Below are positions 34,325 to 41,861 of a DNA stretch of 64,000 bases, piece after piece. A program made the translations under genes and the position numbers. Under the pieces are notes generated by a model that was given only the letters and a program-made list of their open reading frames with translations, was not told the DNA's origin and did no database searches. Origin of the DNA: a virus; the IMG/VR virus record IMGVR_UViG_3300030329_004647, positions 1 to 64,000 of that record. The stretch is one strand, 5' to 3'. The first letter of the stretch is position 1. The number at the start of each line of letters is the position of its first letter.

Positions 34325-34513
34325 ATGACTATAGCTAGAATTATTATCACTATGGGGGTTCTAGCAATATTTGCATGGTTAGTTTACCTTATATTTTTTG
34401 AGGAGGTTACGGGTACCACTCGTGACCTTCTTTTTATTTTGGTAGGTGGATTCCTCAGTTCATTCCAAAATATAATAGACTATTGGTTTAAAAAAGAAAA
34501 AAAACATGTCTAA
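34325..34513 (+). CDS. Two-span holin-like membrane protein
   Basis: A 62-residue protein with two hydrophobic helices (IIITMGVLAIFAWLVYLIFF and DLLFILVGGFLSSFQNIIDY) and a Lys-rich C-terminus (FKKEKKHV). Size, topology and charged tail are those of a small holin, but no family match is certain and the endolysin is not adjacent. Confidence 0.6.
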   Translation: MTIARIIITMGVLAIFAWLVYLIFFEEVTGTTRDLLFILVGGFLSSFQNIIDYWFKKEKKHV

Positions 34514-34838
34514 CGGAACAGGATACAACACATCACAAGGAGGGACGGATTGCACATGGATTACTGCTGATGATTTATGGAGTCAAGCATTTTATACTTG
34601 GTTAAACGCTTGTTATTCTGATGGAGGAGGTAAAACAGCTCAACTTACAAGAATAAGAAAGGGTAAAAAAGATTTCCAAAGAAAGTTTATAAAACTTTTA
34701 TGTGAAATAAAAGGGGAAACATATGAGGAAACAAAATATTTTCGTCCTAACATCAACGTAACCGCAAAAGATGTGGACTTAGTGGGAAAAGAATTGAAAA
34801 AGATAAATTTAAATATATTTATAAATAAAAAGAAATAA
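34506..34838 (+). CDS. Hypothetical phage protein
   Basis: A 110-residue protein opening with a Gly/Ser/Thr-rich stretch (MSNGTGYNTSQGGTDCTW) and continuing with a basic helical part (TRIRKGKKDFQRKFIKLLCE). It overlaps the preceding gene by 8 bases and touches the next. Position before fibre 2 suggests a small structural or assembly protein. No family recognised. Confidence 0.65.
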   Translation: MSNGTGYNTSQGGTDCTWITADDLWSQAFYTWLNACYSDGGGKTAQLTRIRKGKKDFQRKFIKLLCEIKGETYEETKYFRPNINVTAKDVDLVGKELKKINLNIFINKKK

Positions 34839-35308
34839 TGTATACACTTTTTTCAGACAAACCAAACCTATTCGAATGTACTATACAACTTGAGGGTGCA
34901 AGCCTATCTCAAGCAAGTGCACGATTAATTATTGAGAGTGATGAAAACTCTTTAGTATTTGAAGGAGAAATAGATAAAAATGGGGTATGTCTCATTCCTA
35001 TTAAAAAACTTAAAAGTGTTGTTAGTGAAAATGGGAATATGAAACTAGAGGTTATAGCGGATGATATGTATTTTAATCCCTGGTCATCTGATTATGAATT
35101 GACACAGTCTAAAAAAGTTACAGTTGAAGTTAAAAACCCGACAGAAAAACCGAAACTTTTTGAAAGTAATAAACCAAAAGTTAACGTGACCTTTAAAAAA
35201 CCAATCAAGAAACAAAAAGTTTCACGAAAAACCGTTTCAGAATCAAAATCTAAGTCAACTTTCACCAACAAAGACCTAGAAAAACTTCTAAAACGTCTAC
35301 GTGGATAA
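34838..35308 (+). CDS. Conserved phage structural-type protein
   Basis: A 156-residue protein. Residues 1-95 form a beta-rich domain (LFECTIQLEGASLSQASARL, then a KLEVIADDMYFNPW block) that I associate with uncharacterised proteins of large marine myoviruses. Residues 96-140 are a Lys/Pro/Ser linker and the last 20 residues a basic helix (FTNKDLEKLLKRLRG). It is one base past the preceding gene's stop and upstream of fibre 2. A scaffold- or head-related role is possible but unproven. Confidence 0.65.
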   Translation: MYTLFSDKPNLFECTIQLEGASLSQASARLIIESDENSLVFEGEIDKNGVCLIPIKKLKSVVSENGNMKLEVIADDMYFNPWSSDYELTQSKKVTVEVKNPTEKPKLFESNKPKVNVTFKKPIKKQKVSRKTVSESKSKSTFTNKDLEKLLKRLRG

Positions 35309-35343
35309 TTTACTTTCATAACTATAGGGATAACTTTTAAGTT

Positions 35344-37386
35344 ATGGCAGATTTATCCAATCTTAAAATATCAAGTACCTTTCCAAGAGTCTTACAAAGA
35401 GACCCTGACACTGGTCAGTTACAAAACTTGGTGGGAAATAAACCAACTAATCTTATTATTCAAGATACTACATTAAGATATGTAGATGGTAATCAACAAA
35501 ACAATTATATATTAACATCTGACGCTGATGGTAATGCAAGATGGGCAGTTAATTCTGGTGGTGGAGGAAGTACCGATATCTATTGGTCAGCAAATACCAC
35601 AAACACCACACCTAGTATAACACCATCTGGGACTAGTGTAGCTACACCTATTTTAGTTAAGAATGACATAAGTGGAGCTACTGATTTATATTTAGGTAAT
35701 TCTACCGCTAATGTTGTAGATACCTATACAGCTTCTACTATTTCTGCTTATGATAAACTAACAATTAAGGGAAGACGTGTTGACAATGATTTTATAGTAT
35801 TACAACAGGATGAAGTTAAATTGTTTCTGGATGGAACGGAATCAATAGTGTTTAGAAGTGGCACTCACCCTAGTGGGAGTGCTGACTACATTTTTAATTC
35901 TGCTAGCCAAGATATTGATTTCGCGATTAATGGACCTACAAATACAAACTTCAAAGTCAGTGTTTCGAGAGATGCTATAAGGATGAAAGACCACGTAACA
36001 GTTGGAGGAGCATCTTTTGTTTCTTGGAATAATATGGAAAATTGGGGACTTGCGGTAACAGGAACATCATACTTAGTATCAGGAGGAACCAACGGATTAG
36101 ATAAAAACGCGATAACAACGAGTGGTAATACTCACATACACGGTTCACTTAGTGCCAACACAAATGTTACTGTAGATGGAACTCTATCCGCTAACACCAT
36201 CTCAAGTAAGAATATAAATGAATCAATTCTAACAATCCAATCTGATGAGGTAAAAATAGCAAGTCACGGTGGAAGTCCTGAATATCTAAATATTAAAGAT
36301 GATGTTATTAAATTTTATATTGATAATTCAGAAGCGGTTACCTTTGACAAGTCAAACTCACAATATCTCTTTAACGCTGCTCAACAAGATTACGATTTTG
36401 TAATTGGTGGAAGTACAGGAATTAACACATTCCAGGTAGACGTAAGTGCGAACCTAGCTAGATTTAGAGACCACCTAACAATAGGTACTTCTCTTGGTAT
36501 ATCCAGCCAAATAGGGATAAGGTTTGGATTATCAGTAACTGGAACTTCTTATTTAATTTCAGGTGGTACTCAAGGTGCTGATAAAAACGCAATAACAACA
36601 AGTGGAAATACACATATACATGGTGTGATGAGTGCTAATACCGCTGCATATGCACCTTTCTTAACGACAGACTATGTTATAGCAAATTCGTCAAATGGTC
36701 TGTGGTTAAAAGAAGACGGTGGTAGAGGTATAGAAATTCAAGATGGAGGAAATATTGCAATTGGTGGTACAGGACAAAACGCCAATGAACAATTAACAGT
36801 TAGTGCGGGAATATCTGGAGTTACCGTTTATTCCAAAACTGATATGTACGCGGGAGTTACAGGTAGAATGAGTGGTGGTACAGTAGTAGCTGCTACGAGT
36901 TTATCAGCGATGAGTGAGACAACCATAGACGGTAATCTTAATTTAAATGGTTATGTAAAATATAAACAACCCGCATTTTTGGATAATAATGCTGGTTCAG
37001 GAGAAATAGCATATTTTGGTATTGCACAAGGAGGTTCAACCACTAAAGGAAAATTATACTATCTCCAAACAAATGGTGCTTGGGATGAAGTTCAGGCAAA
37101 TGCTTCTAGTAATGATGGTAATAGTCAATTATTAGGTATTGCTCTAGGTTCCACACCAGCTTCTAATGGAATGTTGTTAAGAGGGTTTTTTGATATGAAT
37201 AGTCATTTTACTGGTACTTTTGATGAGGGAATACCAGTATATATTGATGATAATAACTCGGGTTACATAACAGTCACCCAACCAGCTGGAAACAATGAAT
37301 TTGTTAGAGTAGTAGGATATTGTACCAATACCGCAAACGTTATTTATTTTAATCCAGATGGAACTTACATAACAGTGAACGCGTAA
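35344..37386 (+). CDS. Tail fibre / adhesin protein 2
   Basis: A 680-residue fibre-like protein rich in Ser/Thr/Asn/Gly. It contains two long direct repeats of about 190 residues (each with DEVK, a YIFNSASQDIDF or YLFNAAQQDYDF strand, GTSYLVSGGT or GTSYLISGGT, and ITTSGNTHIHG), short beta-helix segments, and a C-terminal domain (EIAYFGIAQGGS to FNPDGTYITVNA) related to that of fibre 1. It starts MADLSNLKISSTFPRVLQRD, a baseplate- or fibre-attachment-style N-terminus. The Cys-rich partner follows after 1 base. Likely a trimeric receptor-binding fibre. Confidence 0.82.
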   Translation: MADLSNLKISSTFPRVLQRDPDTGQLQNLVGNKPTNLIIQDTTLRYVDGNQQNNYILTSDADGNARWAVNSGGGGSTDIYWSANTTNTTPSITPSGTSVATPILVKNDISGATDLYLGNSTANVVDTYTASTISAYDKLTIKGRRVDNDFIVLQQDEVKLFLDGTESIVFRSGTHPSGSADYIFNSASQDIDFAINGPTNTNFKVSVSRDAIRMKDHVTVGGASFVSWNNMENWGLAVTGTSYLVSGGTNGLDKNAITTSGNTHIHGSLSANTNVTVDGTLSANTISSKNINESILTIQSDEVKIASHGGSPEYLNIKDDVIKFYIDNSEAVTFDKSNSQYLFNAAQQDYDFVIGGSTGINTFQVDVSANLARFRDHLTIGTSLGISSQIGIRFGLSVTGTSYLISGGTQGADKNAITTSGNTHIHGVMSANTAAYAPFLTTDYVIANSSNGLWLKEDGGRGIEIQDGGNIAIGGTGQNANEQLTVSAGISGVTVYSKTDMYAGVTGRMSGGTVVAATSLSAMSETTIDGNLNLNGYVKYKQPAFLDNNAGSGEIAYFGIAQGGSTTKGKLYYLQTNGAWDEVQANASSNDGNSQLLGIALGSTPASNGMLLRGFFDMNSHFTGTFDEGIPVYIDDNNSGYITVTQPAGNNEFVRVVGYCTNTANVIYFNPDGTYITVNA

Positions 37387-37387
37387 T

Positions 37388-37747
37388 ATGGCAGAACAAG
37401 GAGGAATAGACGGTAGAGATATGTGTTCTTCAGTTAAAGATATGAACGGTGTGTTACTAGCTAATATTAAAGGAATTGGAGGTAGAGATAGGACAGCATG
37501 TACAACTTGTGAGTCAGTTAGTTTAGCAGGTAATAGAATTGCATCGACAGCGTGTGCTCTTGCTTGTGATACCTTCTTCACGGATGGAACCCCCTCTAAT
37601 CTACAATTAGGGGATAAGATATTTAGTAATGCGGAATGTACTGAATTAGCAGCAAGAAATTACTACTCTAATAGGTGTGGAGCAAGAAGTGGTAATGTTT
37701 ATTTAATTGATTCTAATGGAGCAATAACTAATATTGCTTCATGTTAA
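37388..37747 (+). CDS. Cys-rich fibre-associated protein 2
   Basis: A 119-residue protein paralogous to 23575, with about 10 cysteines (RTACTTCESV, ACALACDTFF, NRCGARSGN) and the same order of blocks: NGVLLANI, FTDGTPSNLQLGDKIF and NYYSNRCGARSG. Like its paralogue it immediately follows a fibre gene, so the pair forms a second copy of the same cassette. A cap, tip or assembly factor for the fibre is the best guess. Confidence 0.75.
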   Translation: MAEQGGIDGRDMCSSVKDMNGVLLANIKGIGGRDRTACTTCESVSLAGNRIASTACALACDTFFTDGTPSNLQLGDKIFSNAECTELAARNYYSNRCGARSGNVYLIDSNGAITNIASC

Positions 37748-37750
37748 TAA

Positions 37751-37763
37751 TATTTATAGTATA
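37751..37763 (+). promoter_or_regulatory. TATTTATAGTATA element (putative phage-specific promoter)
   Basis: Lies 6 bases before the ATG at 37770 and excludes the longer in-frame start at 37734. Confidence 0.5.
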
Positions 37764-37769
37764 AAAGAT

Positions 37770-38336
37770 ATGGGGTTAGATATTTCAGCAGTTTCAAAAT
37801 TACAACCAGTAGATTTACCAGAAGGCATAGAACTATGGAGTGATGAGTATTATGATTGGGAGGATAAACAACCTAGTAGTGTATGGAATCTTCATCCTCA
37901 TACCTATTTTGAGGAACAATTCCAAGGTCTAGAAGAAGGGCCACATATTTTTTTAGGTCCTACTTATACTCATAGAGCAGGTTCTTATTCAGGTTACAAT
38001 CAATGGAGAGATTGGTTAGCACAAGCAGCTTACGGAAAACGTATAGAGGATGTGTGGAACGATATAGATTCTAGTGGTTATGGTGGTCCATTTGCTGAAC
38101 TAATTAACTTTCCTGATAATGAAGGTACTATAGGTCCTGTAGCATCTGAAAAACTTTACCGTGACTTTGTTATGTTAGAAGATGATATAATGGATGAGGT
38201 GGATTCATGGTATCTAAAACAACATCCCACAAATACAATAGGTCTAGAGGATTTTAAGTGGTTCCAGTCAAAATACAAAGATTGGAAAGAAACATTCAAA
38301 ATAGCATCTGATGATGGTGCTGTATTTTTTCATTAA
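37770..38336 (+). CDS. Conserved hypothetical protein (MGLDISA family)
   Basis: A 188-residue acidic protein starting MGLDISAVSKLQPV. It contains HRAGSYSGYNQWRDWLAQAA near residue 68, FPDNEGTIGP near residue 111 and EDFKWFQSKYKDW towards the end. This is a recognisable but functionally uncharacterised family shared by phages and bacteria. The start is fixed by the element at 37751. A hairpin with a T-run follows. Confidence 0.75.
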   Translation: MGLDISAVSKLQPVDLPEGIELWSDEYYDWEDKQPSSVWNLHPHTYFEEQFQGLEEGPHIFLGPTYTHRAGSYSGYNQWRDWLAQAAYGKRIEDVWNDIDSSGYGGPFAELINFPDNEGTIGPVASEKLYRDFVMLEDDIMDEVDSWYLKQHPTNTIGLEDFKWFQSKYKDWKETFKIASDDGAVFFH

Positions 38337-38347
38337 AAACTTTTATT

Positions 38348-38377
38348 AAGTATTGGAATATTAACATACTTTTTTTA
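38348..38377 (+). terminator. Weak hairpin terminator
   Basis: AAGTAT and ATACTT can pair across a 12-base loop, followed by a run of T residues. This separates the MGLDISA gene from the RmlD-like gene. The stem is short and AT-rich. Confidence 0.4.
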
Positions 38378-38396
38378 TGTTTATTAAAAAACATAA

Positions 38397-39119
38397 ATGA
38401 AAGAAGTTTGTATATTAGGAGACGGCCAATTAGGAAAAGAAATACAAGAACAAACAGGATGGAAATGTATTTCTCGTAAAAAAGATGGTTTTGACATAAC
38501 CAAACCCGAAGAATGGGATAAACATTTATTAAAAGTAGAGTTTGGTGCAATCCAACATTGTCCTTATAGTGTTATTGTAAATTGTATAGCAGATACAGAT
38601 ACATACTCAAATAAGAGAGATTCCCATTGGAATATAAATTATAAAGGAGTTGATGACTTAGTAGAATTTTGTAATAAATGGAAAATTAAATTAATACACA
38701 TATCTACTGATTATCTTTATGGTGGAGGTCTACCCAATAAAACAGAAAATGAGGTCCCATCTCATTGTGAAAACTGGTATAGTTATACTAAATTATTGGG
38801 AGACGCTCACGTACAACTAAAATCTAAAAATTATTTAGTAATACGATGTTCTTTTAAACCTTCCCCTTTTCCTTTTGAAAAAGCTTTTAATGATGTAACT
38901 GGAAACTTTGACTATACCGATAAAATTGCTAAATTAATTATTAAACTTATAACTAATAAAGCAACAGGAATATTTAATGTTGGTACAGAAGCTAAAACAT
39001 TATATGAATTGGCTATTAAAACTAATCCAAAAGTCCTCCCAACCACTAGGAGAGGAACACCTTTCCCTAATTCCGTGTTAATGAACATATCAAAAATGAA
39101 AAATTTCTTGAAAATTTAG
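38397..39119 (+). CDS. RmlD-like NAD(P)-dependent sugar reductase
   Basis: A 240-residue short-chain dehydrogenase of the extended RmlD/dTDP-4-dehydrorhamnose-reductase type. ILGDGQLGKEIQ forms the Rossmann glycine motif (residues 6-17), VIVNCIADTDTY the second strand, HISTDYLYGG the active-site Thr/Asp region and YSYTKLLGD the catalytic YxxxK. It is shorter than cellular RmlD (about 290 residues), with part of the C-terminal substrate lobe reduced. With the phosphomannomutase at 5326 it hints at phage-directed sugar nucleotide or glycan modification. Confidence 0.85.
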   Translation: MKEVCILGDGQLGKEIQEQTGWKCISRKKDGFDITKPEEWDKHLLKVEFGAIQHCPYSVIVNCIADTDTYSNKRDSHWNINYKGVDDLVEFCNKWKIKLIHISTDYLYGGGLPNKTENEVPSHCENWYSYTKLLGDAHVQLKSKNYLVIRCSFKPSPFPFEKAFNDVTGNFDYTDKIAKLIIKLITNKATGIFNVGTEAKTLYELAIKTNPKVLPTTRRGTPFPNSVLMNISKMKNFLKI

Positions 39120-39129
39120 TTTTTTTTTA
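39098..39129 (+). terminator. Possible terminator
   Basis: AAATTTC-TT-GAAAATTT at the end of the reductase gene is followed by a T9 run. The stem contains only A/T pairs plus one G/C pair, so the call is weak. Confidence 0.35.
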
Positions 39130-39160
39130 TTAAATTGTATTATATAAAATAGTATAAAGT

Positions 39161-39535
39161 ATGCAAGGAAAAACTAACAAACAAAAAGAAGACGCGATGA
39201 GAGGATTCGTGATAGGAATATTTGGAATTATAGTGGTTCTTATTTTTTTATCTTTTAAAAATGAATTCACTAAAATGAAACAACAAAAAATAAATGAACT
39301 AAATAAAAGTGGGGTATATACTACACACTTAGATTCTATTTTTAAAAAAGATAGTTTAAGATTAGATAGTTTATCGTTAAAGTTAGATAAACTTAATAAA
39401 ACTCTGGATAGTTTAGATTTAATTTTTCCAGACACTGTAGATACTTTAGAAGTTGATAATTGGAACCAAGGTGATTGTCCTGGTGATGAGTACAAAATGT
39501 GGATAGGTGAAAATGGAGATACTATATGGGAATAA
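39161..39535 (+). CDS. Membrane-anchored coiled-coil protein
   Basis: A 124-residue protein with an N-terminal transmembrane helix (GFVIGIFGIIVVLIFLSF), a Leu/Asp/Ser coiled coil (LRLDSLSLKLDKLNKTLDSL) and an acidic C-terminal tail ending MWIGENGDTIWE. Topology suggests a spanin-like or periplasmic protein, but no lipobox partner is adjacent. The stop overlaps a 23-codon ORF by TAATG. Confidence 0.65.
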   Translation: MQGKTNKQKEDAMRGFVIGIFGIIVVLIFLSFKNEFTKMKQQKINELNKSGVYTTHLDSIFKKDSLRLDSLSLKLDKLNKTLDSLDLIFPDTVDTLEVDNWNQGDCPGDEYKMWIGENGDTIWE

Positions 39536-39606
39536 TGATAGGAATTGGATTTGTAATACTACTAATATATGGTTATAAAACTGGATTTAGTGATGGACAA
39601 GAATAA
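39535..39606 (+). CDS. Tiny membrane peptide
   Basis: A 23-codon ORF overlapping the preceding stop codon (TAATG). It encodes MIGIGFVILLIYGYKTGFSD plus three residues, a single hydrophobic segment with a polar tail. The coupled position is the only support. Confidence 0.35.
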   Translation: MIGIGFVILLIYGYKTGFSDGQE

Positions 39607-39619
39607 AATAAAATAAAAA

Positions 39620-39829
39620 ATGGGACAATGGGAAGATTTTTGGTGGGAAACTCACTATGAATTAGAAAAACTGGGATTAAAAAAAGAATTTGATGCACAG
39701 TTAGAAAAAATGAACTACCAAGACAAACATAAATATAAAGATGCTAGAGCGAGATGGAGTTACGCTTTAGATAAAATAAAAAAATTAAATGATAAAAAAG
39801 AAACAAAAAATGTTCAGGAAGAAAAGTAA
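39620..39829 (+). CDS. Small hypothetical protein
   Basis: A 69-residue, very charged, Trp- and Lys-rich helical protein (MGQWEDFWWETHYELEKLGL...). It precedes and overlaps a small membrane protein gene by 20 bases. No family recognised. Confidence 0.6.
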   Translation: MGQWEDFWWETHYELEKLGLKKEFDAQLEKMNYQDKHKYKDARARWSYALDKIKKLNDKKETKNVQEEK

Positions 39830-40193
39830 ATATGATAGAAGAAGAGCTTTAGATTGTAAGTTAGTAGAAAAAAGTAAAAAAAATGCTGGTTATTACAAAT
39901 ATATGGTTACTATCGGAGAGAAAGACGGAACAACACATAAACAACCAGCCTACGGGAGGGATATGCAAGACGCGTTATCTAGGCTAATTAATACGGAAAG
40001 AACAGTTAAGGTTGAAAAGAAATTAGAAACTAATATGTTTTGGGTGTTCTTAATATGGGTAATCGTTATGGGTTGGCCCGCAGTAGTTGCAGACCATCAA
40101 ACCCCTTGGTTTTTAGCTTATTCATTTGCATCAGTACTTTTGATGTTTATTGGAGCAGCTGCGTGGTATAATTATTTAAGTAAAAATAAATAA
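39810..40193 (+). CDS. Two-span membrane protein with basic N-terminus
   Basis: A 127-residue protein (start at the ATG at 39810, with an alternative in-frame ATG at 39789). A basic soluble N-terminal half (KYDRRRALDCKLVEKS) is followed by two hydrophobic helices (MFWVFLIWVIVMGWPAVVAD and SFASVLLMFIGAAAWY). No family recognised. It belongs to the 39.1-41.8 kb run of short ORFs. Confidence 0.65.
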   Translation: MFRKKSKYDRRRALDCKLVEKSKKNAGYYKYMVTIGEKDGTTHKQPAYGRDMQDALSRLINTERTVKVEKKLETNMFWVFLIWVIVMGWPAVVADHQTPWFLAYSFASVLLMFIGAAAWYNYLSKNK

Positions 40194-40195
40194 AA

Positions 40196-40420
40196 ATGGA
40201 TTTAGGACAACAAACACAAATATCAATTGATATGGATAAAACCACACCTTACGTATGTGAAAAATGTGGAGGTGAGTTTTTTGAAGAAATTATTTGTATG
40301 AGAAAAGTATCTAAACTTCTAAGTGGGTCATTAGACGACAGTCTAATACCAATGAAAACATATAGATGTTCAGAATGTAAACATATAAATGAAGATTTTA
40401 AATTAGATAAAACAAAGTAA
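40196..40420 (+). CDS. Zinc-ribbon hypothetical protein
   Basis: A 74-residue protein with CEKCGGEFF (residues 20-28) and CSECKH (58-63), two CxxC knuckles of a zinc ribbon, separated by an acidic-hydrophobic loop. This is a common small phage protein type of unknown role, possibly a transcription or protein-interaction module. Confidence 0.75.
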   Translation: MDLGQQTQISIDMDKTTPYVCEKCGGEFFEEIICMRKVSKLLSGSLDDSLIPMKTYRCSECKHINEDFKLDKTK

Positions 40421-40421
40421 A

Positions 40422-40487
40422 ATGATTTGGTACACGACAACAACATGGGGAGATTATGAAGTAGTCTACCAATATATAGAAGATTAA
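40422..40487 (+). CDS. Tiny ORF (21 codons)
   Basis: An ORF encoding MIWYTTTTWGDYEVVYQYIED, fitted between two genes with 1- and 3-base gaps. The fit is the only evidence, and a chance ORF cannot be excluded. Confidence 0.3.
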   Translation: MIWYTTTTWGDYEVVYQYIED

Positions 40488-40490
40488 AGT

Positions 40491-40697
40491 ATGGGATTTC
40501 ATAAACGTTATATAGATAACAATCAGATTATAGAAATGTATAAAGTAGGAGGTATAGAGAAAGTGTACGATTGGTACACTAAAGGAGTTGATGCAATAAT
40601 TACAGAAACGGGATTAGCTTCAGACATTAGTGACTTGATTGGACATAAAGACGATAAAGATAAAATAGATACACTAATAACAAATTCAAAATCATGA
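40491..40697 (+). CDS. Small hypothetical protein
   Basis: A 68-residue protein with a helical N-terminus (HKRYIDNNQIIEMYKVGG) and acidic C-terminus. It overlaps the next gene by ATGA, so translation is probably coupled. No family recognised. Confidence 0.6.
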   Translation: MGFHKRYIDNNQIIEMYKVGGIEKVYDWYTKGVDAIITETGLASDISDLIGHKDDKDKIDTLITNSKS

Positions 40698-40948
40698 AAG
40701 AAAGAGAAAGATTCTATATTGTAATTAAATGGCACTACAACCCAACAACAAATGAAGTTGGGAAGAAAAAGAACTTACCCGTATTAATGTTTGATTCCAA
40801 TGGTGACCCGTTAGAATTTAATTCTTTGGATTCAGCGAATGAATTTTTAGAAATAATGAACATAAACACCAACCAAGGATTTAGATATGAAGTTAGAGAA
40901 ATAGGTAGGCGTTTTACCGAAATAAAAACCACACAACACGACACTTAA
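40694..40948 (+). CDS. Small hypothetical protein
   Basis: An 84-residue alpha/beta protein (FYIVIKWHYNPTTN, then DSANEFLEIMN and FRYEVREIG). It is translationally coupled to the preceding gene by ATGA. No family recognised. Confidence 0.6.
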   Translation: MKERERFYIVIKWHYNPTTNEVGKKKNLPVLMFDSNGDPLEFNSLDSANEFLEIMNINTNQGFRYEVREIGRRFTEIKTTQHDT

Positions 40949-40951
40949 ATA

Positions 40952-41044
40952 ATGAGAAAGTTTTTTAGAAATATAAAAGCGTGGTGGATAAAATTTAAAA
41001 GAAAACACATAATAAGAAGAGCACCAGATAATTGGGATATATGA
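40952..41044 (+). CDS. Small basic peptide
   Basis: A 30-codon ORF encoding MRKFFRNIKAWWIKFKRKHI followed by a short tail. Its stop overlaps the ATG of the HAD gene (ATGA) and its start is 3 bases after the preceding stop. The strongly basic, amphipathic sequence resembles a membrane-active or nucleic-acid-binding peptide. Confidence 0.5.
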   Translation: MRKFFRNIKAWWIKFKRKHIIRRAPDNWDI

Positions 41045-41421
41045 AAACAATAATTTGCGATATTGACGGTACATTAGTTACCTATAAAAAAGATACATTA
41101 GGGATTGTAAAGACACCCCATGATGTATTACCTGGAGTTATAAAACACATGAATAGATGGGAAAATGAAGGGTGTAAAATAATTTTAATGACAGGAAGAA
41201 GAGAAAATCTTAGAAAAATAACAGAGGAAGAGCTGACAAAATTAGGCATACCATTTGACCAATTAATTATGGGATGTGCAGATTCGGGAAGGGTTCTAAT
41301 AAATGACGAAGGAAGTAAAGTAAAGGCACATGCAGTTTCACTTCCTAGAGATAAAGGGTTTAATGATTACGACTGGAGAGAGGTAGGTCTTACAAAATTA
41401 AAATTAAGAAAAAACAATTAA
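41041..41421 (+). CDS. HAD-superfamily phosphatase
   Basis: A 126-residue minimal HAD protein starting MKTIICDIDGTLVTYKK, with the nucleophile Asp7/Asp9 pair (DIDGT), motif II LMTGRREN near residue 47 and a late acidic ADSGRVLINDEGSKVKAHAV segment. It is similar to small phage HADs related to the phosphatase half of polynucleotide kinase. The substrate is unknown. The start at 41041 makes an ATGA overlap with the basic peptide. The earlier TTG reading is unnecessary. Confidence 0.8.
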   Translation: MKTIICDIDGTLVTYKKDTLGIVKTPHDVLPGVIKHMNRWENEGCKIILMTGRRENLRKITEEELTKLGIPFDQLIMGCADSGRVLINDEGSKVKAHAVSLPRDKGFNDYDWREVGLTKLKLRKNN

Positions 41422-41424
41422 TTA

Positions 41425-41649
41425 ATGTCAATAAGGAGGTATAATAGAATATACGATTTCGTAATTAAAAACGAGGATGAAAGATATAAGATAGCTACAG
41501 AATGGTGTAACCCCAAAGAATTGCCTCCGTATATATTATTAGATAAATTAATTAAACACTTTGAATCTTTAAACCAATATGAAAAGTGTTCTACACTATT
41601 AAAAATTAAATGTTGGCGTGCAAAACAAGATAAAAAATACAATTTATAG
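41425..41649 (+). CDS. Small hypothetical protein
   Basis: A 74-residue protein, mostly helical, with YKIATEWCNPKELPPYILLD and a C-terminal Cys/Trp/Lys-rich tail. It follows the HAD gene by 3 bases. The next ORF begins inside it. No family recognised. Confidence 0.6.
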   Translation: MSIRRYNRIYDFVIKNEDERYKIATEWCNPKELPPYILLDKLIKHFESLNQYEKCSTLLKIKCWRAKQDKKYNL

Positions 41650-41845
41650 ATACCTAGATAACAACCTTTTACCTAGTTTGTTAGAAAGACCTACAGACTT
41701 TTCTTATCACTTATCTCTTTTCACAATAAACAACCAAAAATCATTTTTAAGAAAATGGGCGTCCACCCATAACTTGTTACTACACTTTGATATTAAAGGA
41801 AAAATCACTTGGTTAGATAAAACTGGTTCCTCACTTCTGATGTGA
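41618..41845 (+). CDS. Small hypothetical protein
   Basis: A 75-residue protein probably starting at a GTG within the preceding gene. It contains IYRYLDNNLLPSLLER and a WASTHNLLLHFDIKGKITWL strand pair. Since no internal ATG is available, the start is uncertain. It ends 2 bases before the element that precedes the giant gene. Confidence 0.5.
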   Translation: MQNKIKNTIYRYLDNNLLPSLLERPTDFSYHLSLFTINNQKSFLRKWASTHNLLLHFDIKGKITWLDKTGSSLLM

Positions 41846-41847
41846 TG

Positions 41848-41861
41848 ATATTTATTTGTAT
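41848..41861 (+). promoter_or_regulatory. ATATTTATTTGTAT element (putative phage-specific promoter)
   Basis: The element runs directly into the ATG at 41862, so this giant gene may have a very short or no leader. Confidence 0.45.
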
